From: Sorangium cellulosum
GTDB taxonomy: Bacteria > Myxococcota_A > Polyangia > Polyangiales > Polyangiaceae
DNA length: 64,000 nucleotides
Direction: 5' to 3'
NCBI RefSeq assembly: GCF_002950945.1
Contig: NZ_CP012673.1
Span: 1,054,001 to 1,118,000, forward strand
Below the pieces are notes generated by a model. That model had not been told where the DNA came from. It ran no database searches and saw only the letters and a list, made by a program, of their open reading frames with translations. Positions 41,177 through 50,200 of the stretch are shown here, in pieces (positions within the stretch are counted from its first letter, which is position 1; every line of letters begins with the position of its first letter). The position numbers and the translations under genes are program-made.

Positions 41177-42529
41177 ATGCCCACCTCACGAGAGACCGCG
41201 ATCGCCCTCATCGGCGACGCCGCCCGCCCGCTGCGCGGCGTCGCGCGAGACCACGACGCCCTGATCGACGCCATCGGCGAGAGCCGGTTCGTCCTGCTCG
41301 GCGAGGCGACGCACGGCACGCACGATTTCTACCAGGCGCGCGCCCAGCTCACGCGGCGGCTGATCGCCGAGAAGGGCTTCACCGCGGTCGTCGTGGAGGC
41401 GGACTGGCCGGACGCGTACCGCGTGAACCGCTATGTCCGCGGGACGGACGACGATCGCAGCGCCGAGGAGGCGCTCCGCGGCTTCAAGCGGTTCCCTCAG
41501 TGGATGTGGCGCAACCAGGATGTGCTCGAGCTCGTCAACTGGCTGCGCGAGCACAACGCCGGTGTCCCGCGCGGGCGGCCGAAGGCGGGCTTCTACGGTA
41601 TGGATCTTTACAGCCTGTATGCGTCCATGGAGGCCGTCCTCGGCTACCTCGACCGCGTCGACCCCGAGGCCGCCAGGCGGGCGCGGCGCCGCTACGGGTG
41701 CTTCGAGCGGTTCAGCGAGGATCCGCAGGTGTACGGGTACGCGGCCAGCTTCGAGCTGAGCGGGTCGTGCGAGCGCGAGGTGGTCGAGCAGCTGACGGAG
41801 CTCATGAAGAAGCAGGCCGAGTACGCGAAGCTCGACGGGCGCGTCGCCGAGGACGAGTACTTCCAGGTCGAGCAGAACGCGCGGCTCGTGCAGAGCGCCG
41901 AGGAGTATTACCGCACGATGTTCCGCGGCCCGGTGTCGTCGTGGAACCTCCGCGATCGCTACATGGTGGATACGGTCGAGGCGCTGGTCGCGCACCTCGA
42001 CCGGTTTCACCCGCCGACCAAGGCCGTCCTCTGGGCCCACAACTCGCATCTCGGCGACGCGCGCGCGACGCAGATGGGCGAGGCCGGCGAGTGGAACGTC
42101 GGTCAGCTGATGCGCGAGCGCTTCGGCGACGACGTGTTCCTCGTCGGCTTCTCCACGCACACCGGGACGGTGCTGGCCGCCTCCGAGTGGGGTGATCCCG
42201 CGGAGATCAAGCGCATCCGGCCGTCCTTGCCGAACAGCTACGAGCGGCTGTTCCACGACGTCGGCCAGCCGCGCTTCTGGCTGAACCTGAGGCCGCAGGC
42301 GGGCGCGAGCCGCGAGCTCGTGGAGGCGCTGCGCGAGCCCTACCTCGAGCGGGCGATCGGCGTGCTCTACCTGCCGGAGACCGAGCGGACGAGCCACTAC
42401 TTCGAGGCGAAGCTCAGCGCGCAGTTCGACGCGATCCTCCACGTCGACGAGAGCACCGCGGTGCGGCCGCTGGAATGGACGGCCGAGTGGCGCGACAAGG
42501 AGGCGGAGGCGTTCCCGACCGGGATGTGA
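41177..42529 (+). CDS. Erythromycin esterase family protein
   Basis: A 450-residue soluble protein of the erythromycin-esterase superfamily. Conserved metal and catalytic segments are LLGEATHGTHDFY (about 40-52), VVVEADWPDAYRVNRYVRG, FYGMDLYSLYASM and WAHNSHLGDA. True erythromycin esterases open macrolide lactones, but most relatives have unknown substrates, so macrolide resistance should not be assumed. AAGGAG precedes ATG 41177. Lactone hydrolysis would be relevant in a producer of macrolide-like metabolites; this is speculation. Confidence 0.88.
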   Translation: MPTSRETAIALIGDAARPLRGVARDHDALIDAIGESRFVLLGEATHGTHDFYQARAQLTRRLIAEKGFTAVVVEADWPDAYRVNRYVRGTDDDRSAEEALRGFKRFPQWMWRNQDVLELVNWLREHNAGVPRGRPKAGFYGMDLYSLYASMEAVLGYLDRVDPEAARRARRRYGCFERFSEDPQVYGYAASFELSGSCEREVVEQLTELMKKQAEYAKLDGRVAEDEYFQVEQNARLVQSAEEYYRTMFRGPVSSWNLRDRYMVDTVEALVAHLDRFHPPTKAVLWAHNSHLGDARATQMGEAGEWNVGQLMRERFGDDVFLVGFSTHTGTVLAASEWGDPAEIKRIRPSLPNSYERLFHDVGQPRFWLNLRPQAGASRELVEALREPYLERAIGVLYLPETERTSHYFEAKLSAQFDAILHVDESTAVRPLEWTAEWRDKEAEAFPTGM

Positions 42530-42589
42530 GCGCAGGGGACAGGCGCGCTGGCAGACGGCGGGGAGGAGCAGGCCGTCCGGCCGGCGCGT

Positions 42590-43438
42590 TCAGGCGGCCG
42601 TGTTGTTCGGGTGGCCCGGTCCCTGCGCGCGTGCGGCGGCAGAGCGCGCCTCGATGAACCGCGACACCGCGTCGACGAACGCCTCCGGGGCCTCGACCTG
42701 CGGGCAGTGCCCGGCCGCCGGGATGAACGTGAGCTGCGAGCCCGGCAGCGACACGTGCAGCTTCTTCGCGTCCCTCGCGGTGCTGCCTGCGAGCCGGTCC
42801 TCCTCGCCCCACACGAGGAGCGGCCTTTCGTCGAGCGGGGCCCTGGCGCCTCCCTGGAGGACGACGTCCAGCATCACGTCGAGCTGGGGCGGAGACGGGT
42901 GGTCGAGCACCGCGCGCAGCGCCGCGGGGGCGCGCCGCGGGTCGGCGAACGCGCGGCCGAGGATGCCAGGGTTGTACGAAAGCTTCCGGACCAGCGCGCG
43001 CAGCACCTGGCGTGGCAGCGGCTGTTTCCCCAGCCAGCCGACGACCCGCGGCAGCGAGGGCAGGGGCGTGCCGTTGACGAGCACGAGCCCTCGACAGCGC
43101 GCCGCGCGCAGGGCCGCGAGCGATGACACGACGGACGCGCCGATCGAGTTGCCCACGCACCACGCGCTGGAGACGCCGAGCCCATCGAGGAGCCGCTCGA
43201 TCCAGCGCGCGTAGGCGCCGATGGATCCCAGCCCCTCCTGGTCCGAGCGCCCGATGCCGGGCAGCTCGGGCGCGATCACCTGGTACCGCTCCGCGAACCG
43301 GTCCCAGACGGTCGCCCAGTGCATCGACGCCCCGCCCCAGCCCCCGTGCACGAGCAGCAGCGGCTCGCCCTGGCCCCCCGTGTAGGCGAAGGCGGGCCGG
43401 CCGTCGATCGCGAGCTCCTTCAGCGACACCGTGCTCAT
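42590..43438 (-). CDS. Alpha/beta hydrolase
   Basis: A 282-residue serine hydrolase. It shows the oxyanion region LLLVHGGWGGASMHW, the nucleophile elbow CVGNSIGAS (Ser about 96), the acid in LLVWGEEDRL and the catalytic His in AAGHCPQVEAPE. The nucleophile elbow and cap sequence recall meta-cleavage hydrolases and general esterases; the substrate cannot be named. It diverges from the isocitrate-lyase family gene across 120 bp. Confidence 0.86.
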   Translation of the reverse strand: MSTVSLKELAIDGRPAFAYTGGQGEPLLLVHGGWGGASMHWATVWDRFAERYQVIAPELPGIGRSDQEGLGSIGAYARWIERLLDGLGVSSAWCVGNSIGASVVSSLAALRAARCRGLVLVNGTPLPSLPRVVGWLGKQPLPRQVLRALVRKLSYNPGILGRAFADPRRAPAALRAVLDHPSPPQLDVMLDVVLQGGARAPLDERPLLVWGEEDRLAGSTARDAKKLHVSLPGSQLTFIPAAGHCPQVEAPEAFVDAVSRFIEARSAAARAQGPGHPNNTAA

Positions 43439-43558
43439 GCCTCTCTCCTCTGCGGATCCATCGCGGCGCATCCTGCATCCCGCCGGCGGCGATCGGCAAC
43501 AGAAACCCAGGCGCCTTCTGCTTGCCAGGAGGACGGCGGGCCGGGGTATCGTCGCGCC

Positions 43559-44431
43559 GTGTCCCCCGCCCAGAAGCTCCGTGCGCTCCTCGACACGCCC
43601 GGCCTCCTCGTCATGCCCTGCTGCTTCGACGCGCTGTCGGCGCGCCTCATCGAGCAGGCCGGCTTCTCGTTGACGTTCATGAGCGGCTTCGCGGTCTCCG
43701 CCGCGCGGCTCGGGGCGCCCGACACCGGGCTCATCTCGTATGGCGAGATGGTCGACCAGGCGCGGTCGATCTGCGCCGCGGTGTCGATCCCGGTGATCGG
43801 CGACGGGGACACGGGCTACGGCAATGCGATGAACGTGAAGCGCACGGTGCGCGGCTACGCGCAGGCCGGGCTCGCGTGCGTCATGATCGAGGATCAGGTG
43901 GCGCCGAAGCGCTGCGGTCACACGCGGGGCAAGCAGGTCGTCCCCCGCGACGAGGCGTTCACCCGCGTGAAGGCGGCGGTCGACGCGCGCGACGAGGGCG
44001 CCGGCGTGCTCGTCATGGCCCGCACCGACGCCCGGCAGACGCACGGCTTCGAGGAGGCCCTCTCCCGGGCCAGGGCGTTCGCCGATCTCGGGGCCGACAT
44101 CGTGTTCCTGGAGGCGCCCGAGAGCGTCGACGAGATGCGCGCGTTCTGCCGCGAGGTGCGCGCTCCGACCATGGCGAACATGCTGGATCACGGGAAGACT
44201 CCCGTGCTGCCGCCCGCGGAGCTCGCGGCGATCGGCTACAAGATCGCGGCGTACCCGCTGACGTTGCTCTCGGTCGCTGCCGCGGCGATGCGCGACGCGC
44301 TCGCGGCCTTGCGCGCGGGCGTGCACCCGGACCCGCGGATGCGCTTCGAGGCGCTCCGGGAAGTCGTCGGTTTTCCCGAGTACTACGCCGAGGAAGAGCG
44401 GTATGCCAAGCCGCCGGCCGGCGGCGGGTAG
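43559..44431 (+). CDS. Isocitrate lyase / PEP mutase family enzyme
   Basis: A 290-residue TIM-barrel C-C or P-C lyase. Signatures are DALSARLIEQAGF, PVIGDGDTGYGNAMNVKRTVRGY (Mg-binding Asp), MIEDQVAPKRCGHTRGK (catalytic Cys within the KKCGH-type motif) and VMARTDA. The family covers methylisocitrate lyase, oxaloacetate decarboxylase and dimethylmalate lyase; Cys in KRCGH favours a lyase over a mutase. GTG 43559 follows a TATCGT box by 6 nt, while the nearest AGGAGG is about 25 nt upstream. Confidence 0.84.
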   Translation: MSPAQKLRALLDTPGLLVMPCCFDALSARLIEQAGFSLTFMSGFAVSAARLGAPDTGLISYGEMVDQARSICAAVSIPVIGDGDTGYGNAMNVKRTVRGYAQAGLACVMIEDQVAPKRCGHTRGKQVVPRDEAFTRVKAAVDARDEGAGVLVMARTDARQTHGFEEALSRARAFADLGADIVFLEAPESVDEMRAFCREVRAPTMANMLDHGKTPVLPPAELAAIGYKIAAYPLTLLSVAAAAMRDALAALRAGVHPDPRMRFEALREVVGFPEYYAEEERYAKPPAGGG

Positions 44432-44447
44432 GGCGGGCGCGCGCGCG

Positions 44448-45068
44448 TCAGGAGAGCGGGAGATCCACCCAGCGCTCGAAGCCCGGGCGGCGCCTCACGC
44501 GGGCATACCACGCGTCGACGTGCTGGAGCGCAGGGCGCTCGAGCGGGAGGTTATACCATCGCTGCGCCGCCACCCCGAGGGGGATGTCGGCGAAGGTGAA
44601 GTACTCGCCGGCGGCCCAGGGGTGGCGGGCGAGCTCCCTGTCGAGGATGCCGAGCGCGGCGAGCGCCGCCTTGCGCGCGGCGTCAACGGCGCCCTGATCG
44701 CGGCGCTCCTCCGGGGTGCGCACGAGCTGCACCAGGAGCGTGCGGACCGGGGGCCACAGGGTCCCGAACTGCCAGTCCGTCCAGGCGTCGGCGCGCGCCC
44801 TGTCCGCGAGATCGCTCGGCTGGAGGGGCGGTGAGCCGTAACGCCCGAAGAGATACCGCACGATCGCGTGCGACTCCCAGAGCACCAGAGGGCCATCCTC
44901 GAGCGTCGGGACCAGCCCGTTGGGGTTGAGGGTGAGGTAGTCGGCGTCCCGCACGCGGCCGAACGGCCCGCCGGCGTCGACGCGCTCGAAGTCGAGCCGC
45001 AGCTCGTCGAGCGCCCAGAGGACCTTCTGCACGTTGGAAGAGTTCTTGTGACCCCAGAGTCTCAGCAT
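44448..45068 (-). CDS. Glutathione S-transferase family protein
   Basis: A 206-residue GST. The N-terminal thioredoxin-like domain (1-80) has RLWGHKNSSNVQKVLWAL (Ser as likely glutathione-activating residue), GLVPTLEDG with the cis-Pro, and ESHAIVRYL. The C-terminal helical domain includes FTFADIPLGVAA. It follows a second, divergent GST gene by 23 bp on the same strand, suggesting an operon. Confidence 0.88.
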   Translation of the reverse strand: MLRLWGHKNSSNVQKVLWALDELRLDFERVDAGGPFGRVRDADYLTLNPNGLVPTLEDGPLVLWESHAIVRYLFGRYGSPPLQPSDLADRARADAWTDWQFGTLWPPVRTLLVQLVRTPEERRDQGAVDAARKAALAALGILDRELARHPWAAGEYFTFADIPLGVAAQRWYNLPLERPALQHVDAWYARVRRRPGFERWVDLPLS

Positions 45069-45091
45069 GATGTCCTGTCCCTCGCCGCCGC

Positions 45092-45766
45092 TCAGGCGGC
45101 CGTGGCCGCAGCCGGCTTCACGAACTTCGCGTAACGCTCCACGTAGAACTCGACCGGATTCGCGACGGCGCGGACCGCGGGGCGCGCCTCCACGGCGTCG
45201 ATCCAGCCCTTGAGCCGCGTGAGCTCCGCGGGGATGGAGAACCCGCGCAGGCGATCCACCGCCGGCAGCCGCTCGAACCACGGATAGAAGGACAGATCGA
45301 CGAGGCTGACCTCGGCGCCGAGCCAGTAGGGCCCGCGCTCCGACGACCTCGCCAGCGCCTCCCTCTCGATGAACGCGAGCACCTCGCCGAGCGCCTTGCG
45401 CCCCTCCTCCTCCTTCTCCGGCGTCTCGGCCCTGAGCAGCTGCGCGAACGCCGGCACGAGGCGCGTGTTCGCATGATCGATCCAGATCCTCGCCAGGGCG
45501 CGCTTGCCCGGCTCCCTGGGCAGGAGCGCGGGATCGGGGAAGACCTCCTCGAGGTACTCGTTGATGATCGCCGACTCCCAGATGCGGTGTCCCTCGTGCT
45601 CGATCGCCGGGACCTTGCCGTAGAGCGAGGCGTCGACGAACGCCCGCGGCTTGTTCTGGAGATCCACCTCCGACAGCTCGAAGTCGATGCCCTTCTCCTG
45701 GAGCACGAGCCGGGTGCGGTGGGCGAAGGGGCACGCCTTCGCGCTGTAGAGTCGCAGCTTCGTCAT
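45092..45766 (-). CDS. Glutathione S-transferase family protein (omega/Cys type)
   Basis: A 224-residue GST-fold protein. YSAKACPFAHRTRLVL places a Cys at the active site (CPFA, as in omega-type GSTs and dehydroascorbate reductases), followed by GKVPAIEHEG and ESAIINEYLEEVFP. It likely acts as a thiol transferase rather than a classical conjugating enzyme. GAAGGAGG precedes ATG 45766. Confidence 0.88.
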   Translation of the reverse strand: MTKLRLYSAKACPFAHRTRLVLQEKGIDFELSEVDLQNKPRAFVDASLYGKVPAIEHEGHRIWESAIINEYLEEVFPDPALLPREPGKRALARIWIDHANTRLVPAFAQLLRAETPEKEEEGRKALGEVLAFIEREALARSSERGPYWLGAEVSLVDLSFYPWFERLPAVDRLRGFSIPAELTRLKGWIDAVEARPAVRAVANPVEFYVERYAKFVKPAAATAA

Positions 45767-46745
45767 CCTGTCCTCCTTCGTGGCGTCCGCCACGCGAAAT
45801 GCTGTCCTGCCCCCCGGGCGGCGGGCGCGCTCAGCGCGATGGAGATGTGCGCGTTGAAGCGATCGTCGAACACCTTGTGCGCCGTGAGGCCCTGTCCTGC
45901 GGGCCGGCACCGGCGGCGGTCGCGGTCGTCCATGGCGTCTGCTTCATCTCACGCACTCCCGCTCCGCCAGTGCGGGAGCAGGTAACGTGCCAGACCGCCA
46001 TCCCGCGAACGGATCGTCACCTGCGTTGGTGGGCGCGCGCTTGCTGCGACAGGAGCACGGCGGTGCTGGATATCTGTTGCTGGGGCAGCAGCCCGTGGGC
46101 CGTTCGGAGCTTCATCGCTCCTTGTTTGCCCCCATGTCGTCCGCGCGTCCGGACGAGCGCCGGTGAGCTCCCACGGCGCGCCGAGCGCAGCGATCTGGAT
46201 CAAGAAAAACGCCGAGCGCAGCGACCCGGATCAAGAAAAACGCCAAGGCGCCGAGAGGTCCCAGAGACTTGCTTCTCCGGGCGTCCTTGGCGCCTTGGCG
46301 GCTCGTGTCCTTGCTTGTACGAGCACAGGTTCAGATCTTCATCGCTCCTCCTCGCGTGCTGCTGGCGCGGACGCCACGGCAAGAGCCGCATTCCTGCGCC
46401 GTCTGAACGAATGGGACCTCTCCTCGATCGTCGTCCTCGAGCGTCGGCGCGAACATGGCCCTCCCTCGGATGCTTCGGGGAGCACGCGTACGGTCCAGCC
46501 TGACGCTCTCATCACGGAGGGTATTCCGTTATAGTGGACATGTCAAGGCGCTCAGCATGGCGGCTTACATAGTGAGCGCAGATCTGACCTCGTGAGATGT
46601 AGGTTCGGTGTAGATTTGGTGGCTGGTGTGGGAGCGGACGGCCGCGGAAGGCGTGAATCAGCCCCGGTAAGGCTCGGGCCTCGAGGCGCCGCGTGTGCGG
46701 TCGAGCGCGTCGGAGCCGTCCAGGAGCGGCTTCGAGAGGCGCCGC
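45767..46745. other. Gene-free region of about 980 bp
   Basis: The largest stretch without a convincing gene. Base composition is less GC-rich than the surroundings (about 45940-46620). It contains a 31-bp tandem duplication (46180-46241) and a CTTGGCGCCTTGGCG motif near 46289-46303. Open frames here lack conserved domains and normal codon bias. It could be decayed sequence or an unrecognised RNA region. Confidence 0.45.
46180..46241. repeat. 31-bp tandem duplication
   Basis: Two adjacent 31-bp units (46180-46210, 46211-46241) differ at two positions. Each begins GCCGAGCGCAGCGA and ends GATCAAGAAAAAC. Confidence 0.85.
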
Positions 46746-47234
46746 TCAGAGCTCGCGCGTCATCTCGATCATCGTGCGGCGGAACCCGAACCGCTCGAAC
46801 AGGCGGTGTGCGGCGGCGTTCTGCGTCGCCGTGTGGAGCACGACGCGCGGCGCGCCCAGGGCGCGCAGGCGCGCGATCGTCGCCTCCAGCAGGGCCGCGC
46901 CCGCGCCCAGCCGGCGCGCGGGCTCGGCGACATAGAGGTCGTGGAGCACGCCGCAGGCGTCGAGCAGGCTGTTCCAGTCGCGCGGCTCCCGGCGGCCGTA
47001 GGCATAGCCGACGAGCGCCGGCTCGGCGCCGCGCTGCTCGGCGACCACGATCGCCGCGCCGGGGTTCGCGAGCTCGCCGGTGAGCCAGCGCTCGTAGCCC
47101 GGCTCCAGCGGTTCCAGGCACATGAAGCGGTGAGGGTCCAGGGCGTGGTGGAGGCGGACGAGCTGCGCGGCGAAGCGCGCCACCGCGGGCATGTCGGCGC
47201 GCACCGCGGCGCGGACCGTGATGGAGGGGCTCAT
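46746..47234 (-). CDS. GNAT family N-acetyltransferase
   Basis: A 162-residue single-domain acetyltransferase. It starts TVRAAVRADMPAVARFAAQL and carries the CoA-binding region LHDLYVAEPARRLGAGAALLEATIARLRA (about 94-122), then LHTATQNAAAHRLFERFGFRR. Substrate unknown. It lies just downstream (minus strand) of the zinc-ribbon TPR gene, 48 bp away. Confidence 0.87.
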   Translation of the reverse strand: MSPSITVRAAVRADMPAVARFAAQLVRLHHALDPHRFMCLEPLEPGYERWLTGELANPGAAIVVAEQRGAEPALVGYAYGRREPRDWNSLLDACGVLHDLYVAEPARRLGAGAALLEATIARLRALGAPRVVLHTATQNAAAHRLFERFGFRRTMIEMTREL

Positions 47235-47282
47235 CCGGTCAACATAACGCGCCCGCTGTGGCTCGATGAGGCGCCGCGTTGC

Positions 47283-50200
47283 TCAGCGCGCCTTGGCCGC
47301 CCCGAGGTCCTCCAGCGCCTGCACCGCGTCCCGCCGGTAGGCGTTGTCCGTCGGCGCCGTCTCCAGGAAGCGCTGGTAGTGGCGGACGGCCTTCTCGCGG
47401 CTGTTCGTCGCGCGGAGCGCCTCCGCCAGCAGGAAGTGCGCGTCGAACAGCCACGGCGGGGTCGAGCGCTCCGGCGCCTCGGCCAGGGTGACCGCCTGCT
47501 CCAGCTCGGCCGCGGCGCCGGCCCGGTTGCCGCGCGACGCGTAGATCTTGCCGAGCCGGTAGTGCCACTCCGGGACCTTGTCGTTCGACGCGATCGCCTT
47601 GCGCCAGGCCTCCTCCGCGGCCGGCCAGTTCCCTTGATCCTGGTAGCAGAGCGCCATCGTGGCGTAGGCCTCGTAGCGCGACGGCCGCTTCTCGAGCGCG
47701 GTCTGCAGGTCCACCAGCGCGTCGCGGCTCGCGCCCTGCTTCTGCAGGAGCACGCCGCGCTGCCAGTACGCGTCGCCGAGCTCCGCGTCGAGCTCCAGCG
47801 CGCGCCGCAGCGCGACCTCCGCGCGCGCCGTCTGGCCCGTCTCGTTCGCGCCCCATCCGACGTAGAGGTGGTACTCGGCGCGGTTCGGGTCGAGCTCGGA
47901 GGCGCGCTCCAGGAAGCGCAGCGCCTCGGCCGTGTTCGTGCCGCGGACCAGGAGCGCGCGGCCGAGGAAGTGGTTCGCCTCGGCGGAGTTCGGGCGATCC
48001 TTGAGCACCTCGCGCAGGAGGGGCTCGGCGTGGACCGCGTGGCCCGCCATGACCTGGGTCGAGCCGACGCGCAGCTTCAGGTCCACGTTGTCCGGCGCCT
48101 TGCGGAGCGCGTCGGCGTACATCTCGAGCGCGCGCTCGCTCTGGCCGGTCTCCTCGAACAAGAGCCCCCGCTCCAGCGCCAGGCCGGGGTAGTCCTTGTC
48201 CGTCGCCGCGACCTTGTCGAACAGCCGCGCCGCGTCCTCGAACCGCCGCAGCCGGCGGTACGCCTGACCCAGCTTGAACTCGCTGCCGAGGTCCTCCTCC
48301 TTGGCGAGCGCCAGCTCGAGCTCCTGCCGGGCGTCGTCGTACCGCCCCGTCTGGAGCGCGACCTCGGCCTTGGCCTTGTGGAGCGCGGGCAGGTCCGGGA
48401 ACTTCGCCGTCGCCTCGGAGAGCTTCGCCGCCGCCGCCTCGTTGCGGCCCAGGCTGGACAGCGGCGAGGACAGCGCCACGTAAGCGTCGACGACCTCCGA
48501 GCGGTTCTCGCTCGACTTCACCGCCTCGAGGTACGCCGCCTCCGCTTCCTTCTTGTTGCCCAGCGCGAGCTCGGTGCGCCCGAGCCAGTAGGCGACCTGC
48601 GGGTCGGCCGCGTGGGACTTCTGCAGCCCCTTCAGGAGATCCTTCGCCTCCTTCATGCGCTCCTGCGCCAGCCAGGTCTTCGCCTTGCCGAGGTGCGCGG
48701 ACAGGTTCTCGGCGTCGGCGCGGACCGCCGCCTCGAAGCGCGCCTGCGCCTCGGAGTAGCGGCCGGACCGGTAGAGCACCTCGCCGTTGCCGACGAGCGC
48801 GCGCACCGCCTGCGGGTCGAGCTTGACCGCGGCCGCGAAGGCCTGCTCGGCCGCGCTCATGCGGGACTTCGCGAGGTGGATGGCGCCGAGCAGCGTGTAC
48901 GCCTCGACGATCTCGGGGTCGCTCGCGGCGGCCCGGACCGGGCCCTCGCCCGTGACCTTGCCGAGCAGGTCGAGCGCCTCCTGCTCGCGCCCCGGCGTCG
49001 TCCAGACGAGCGACGCGATCAGCGTGCGGGCCCCGACGTGGTTCGGCGACGCCTCGACCGCGCCCCTCCCGCTCGCCTCGGCGCCGGGCCTGTCGCCGGC
49101 GAGCAGCTGCGCCCGGGCGAGGCCGAAGAGCGTGCGCGCGCTCTTCTGGAGCTCCGCCGCGCGCTGCCACGCCGCGACCGCCTTGGGGGCGTCCTTCGCG
49201 GCGAGCTCGATCTCGGCGGCGAGCACGGCGACGTCGATGTCATCCTTGAGCCGGGCGCCGAGCGCCTGCACGCCCTGGCGGGCGCGCGGGAGCTGGCCGG
49301 TCGCCGCGTCCTGCGCCGCGGCGGCGAGGGCGTGCAGGTCGCCGGGGCGCGAGCTCGCCAGCCCGACCATCTCCCGCCCGAAGGCGTCGTCGACGGTCCG
49401 GTGCCCGAAGCGGAGGCTGCGCGCGAACGCGACGTACCCGGCGTAGGCCATGGTCGGCCGGTGGCGCGGCGCGCTCGCGCGCGCGGCCTTCGCGTCGTTC
49501 AGCGCCGCGCCCGTGGCCGAGGCGGTGTCCTCGGCGAAGGCGGCCTGCGACCGCTTGCGGAGATCCGCGAGCGCCGCCTCGTGCGCGAAGGCGTTGAGCC
49601 GATCGCTGACGAGGTTCACGCCGAAGGCGCCGACGTCCGGGACCAGCGCGAGCGCGCCGCCGGCGACGGCCGCGATGGCGAGCGCCGCGACGACGTAGCG
49701 CTTGATCTTCGACTTCTGCGGCGGCGCCTCCTCGGCCTGCGCGGGCTTCCCGGCCTGCGCCTCCGGCCCGGCGCTGAGGTCGCCGATCTCGGTGCCGGCG
49801 CCCGTGAGGTCGACCTCGTCCCCGACGCTCGGGGCCCGCTCGCCGAGCTCGATGCCGCGCTCCTCGAGCTCCACGGGCGCCTGCGTGAAGTTCGCGGAGC
49901 GATCGGACGGATCGTACGCGGCGGGCGCGGCGCCCGGGGAGAGCTGCGTCACCGCCTCGCCGAGCGCGATCTCGTCGCCGAAGTCGCCGAAGTCGGCCTC
50001 GGTCCTCGCGCCGCTGCTCGGGGGCTCGGGCGCCGCCGGGGCAGGCGCCGTCGGCGGGAGCGGGCGCGGCCCGGGCGCCTGGAACGCGGCGCCGACCCGC
50101 GAGTCGTCGTAGTCCGGCGGGGCCTCGTCGAAGAGCTCGGCGCCGACGATGGTGCCCGGGCCCGCGGGCGCGGCCGCGGGCAAGCCGGGCCCGGTGGATC

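Noticed and set aside
41177-42529. Macrolide resistance gene
   Set aside because: Membership in the erythromycin esterase superfamily does not show macrolide hydrolysis; most relatives have other or unknown roles.
46180-46241. Possible CRISPR-like repeats
   Set aside because: The two units are directly adjacent with no spacers, so this is a tandem duplication.
46163-46534. 123-codon ORF in the gene-free island
   Set aside because: It includes the 31-bp duplication, lacks a ribosome binding site and shows no recognisable domain or normal codon bias.
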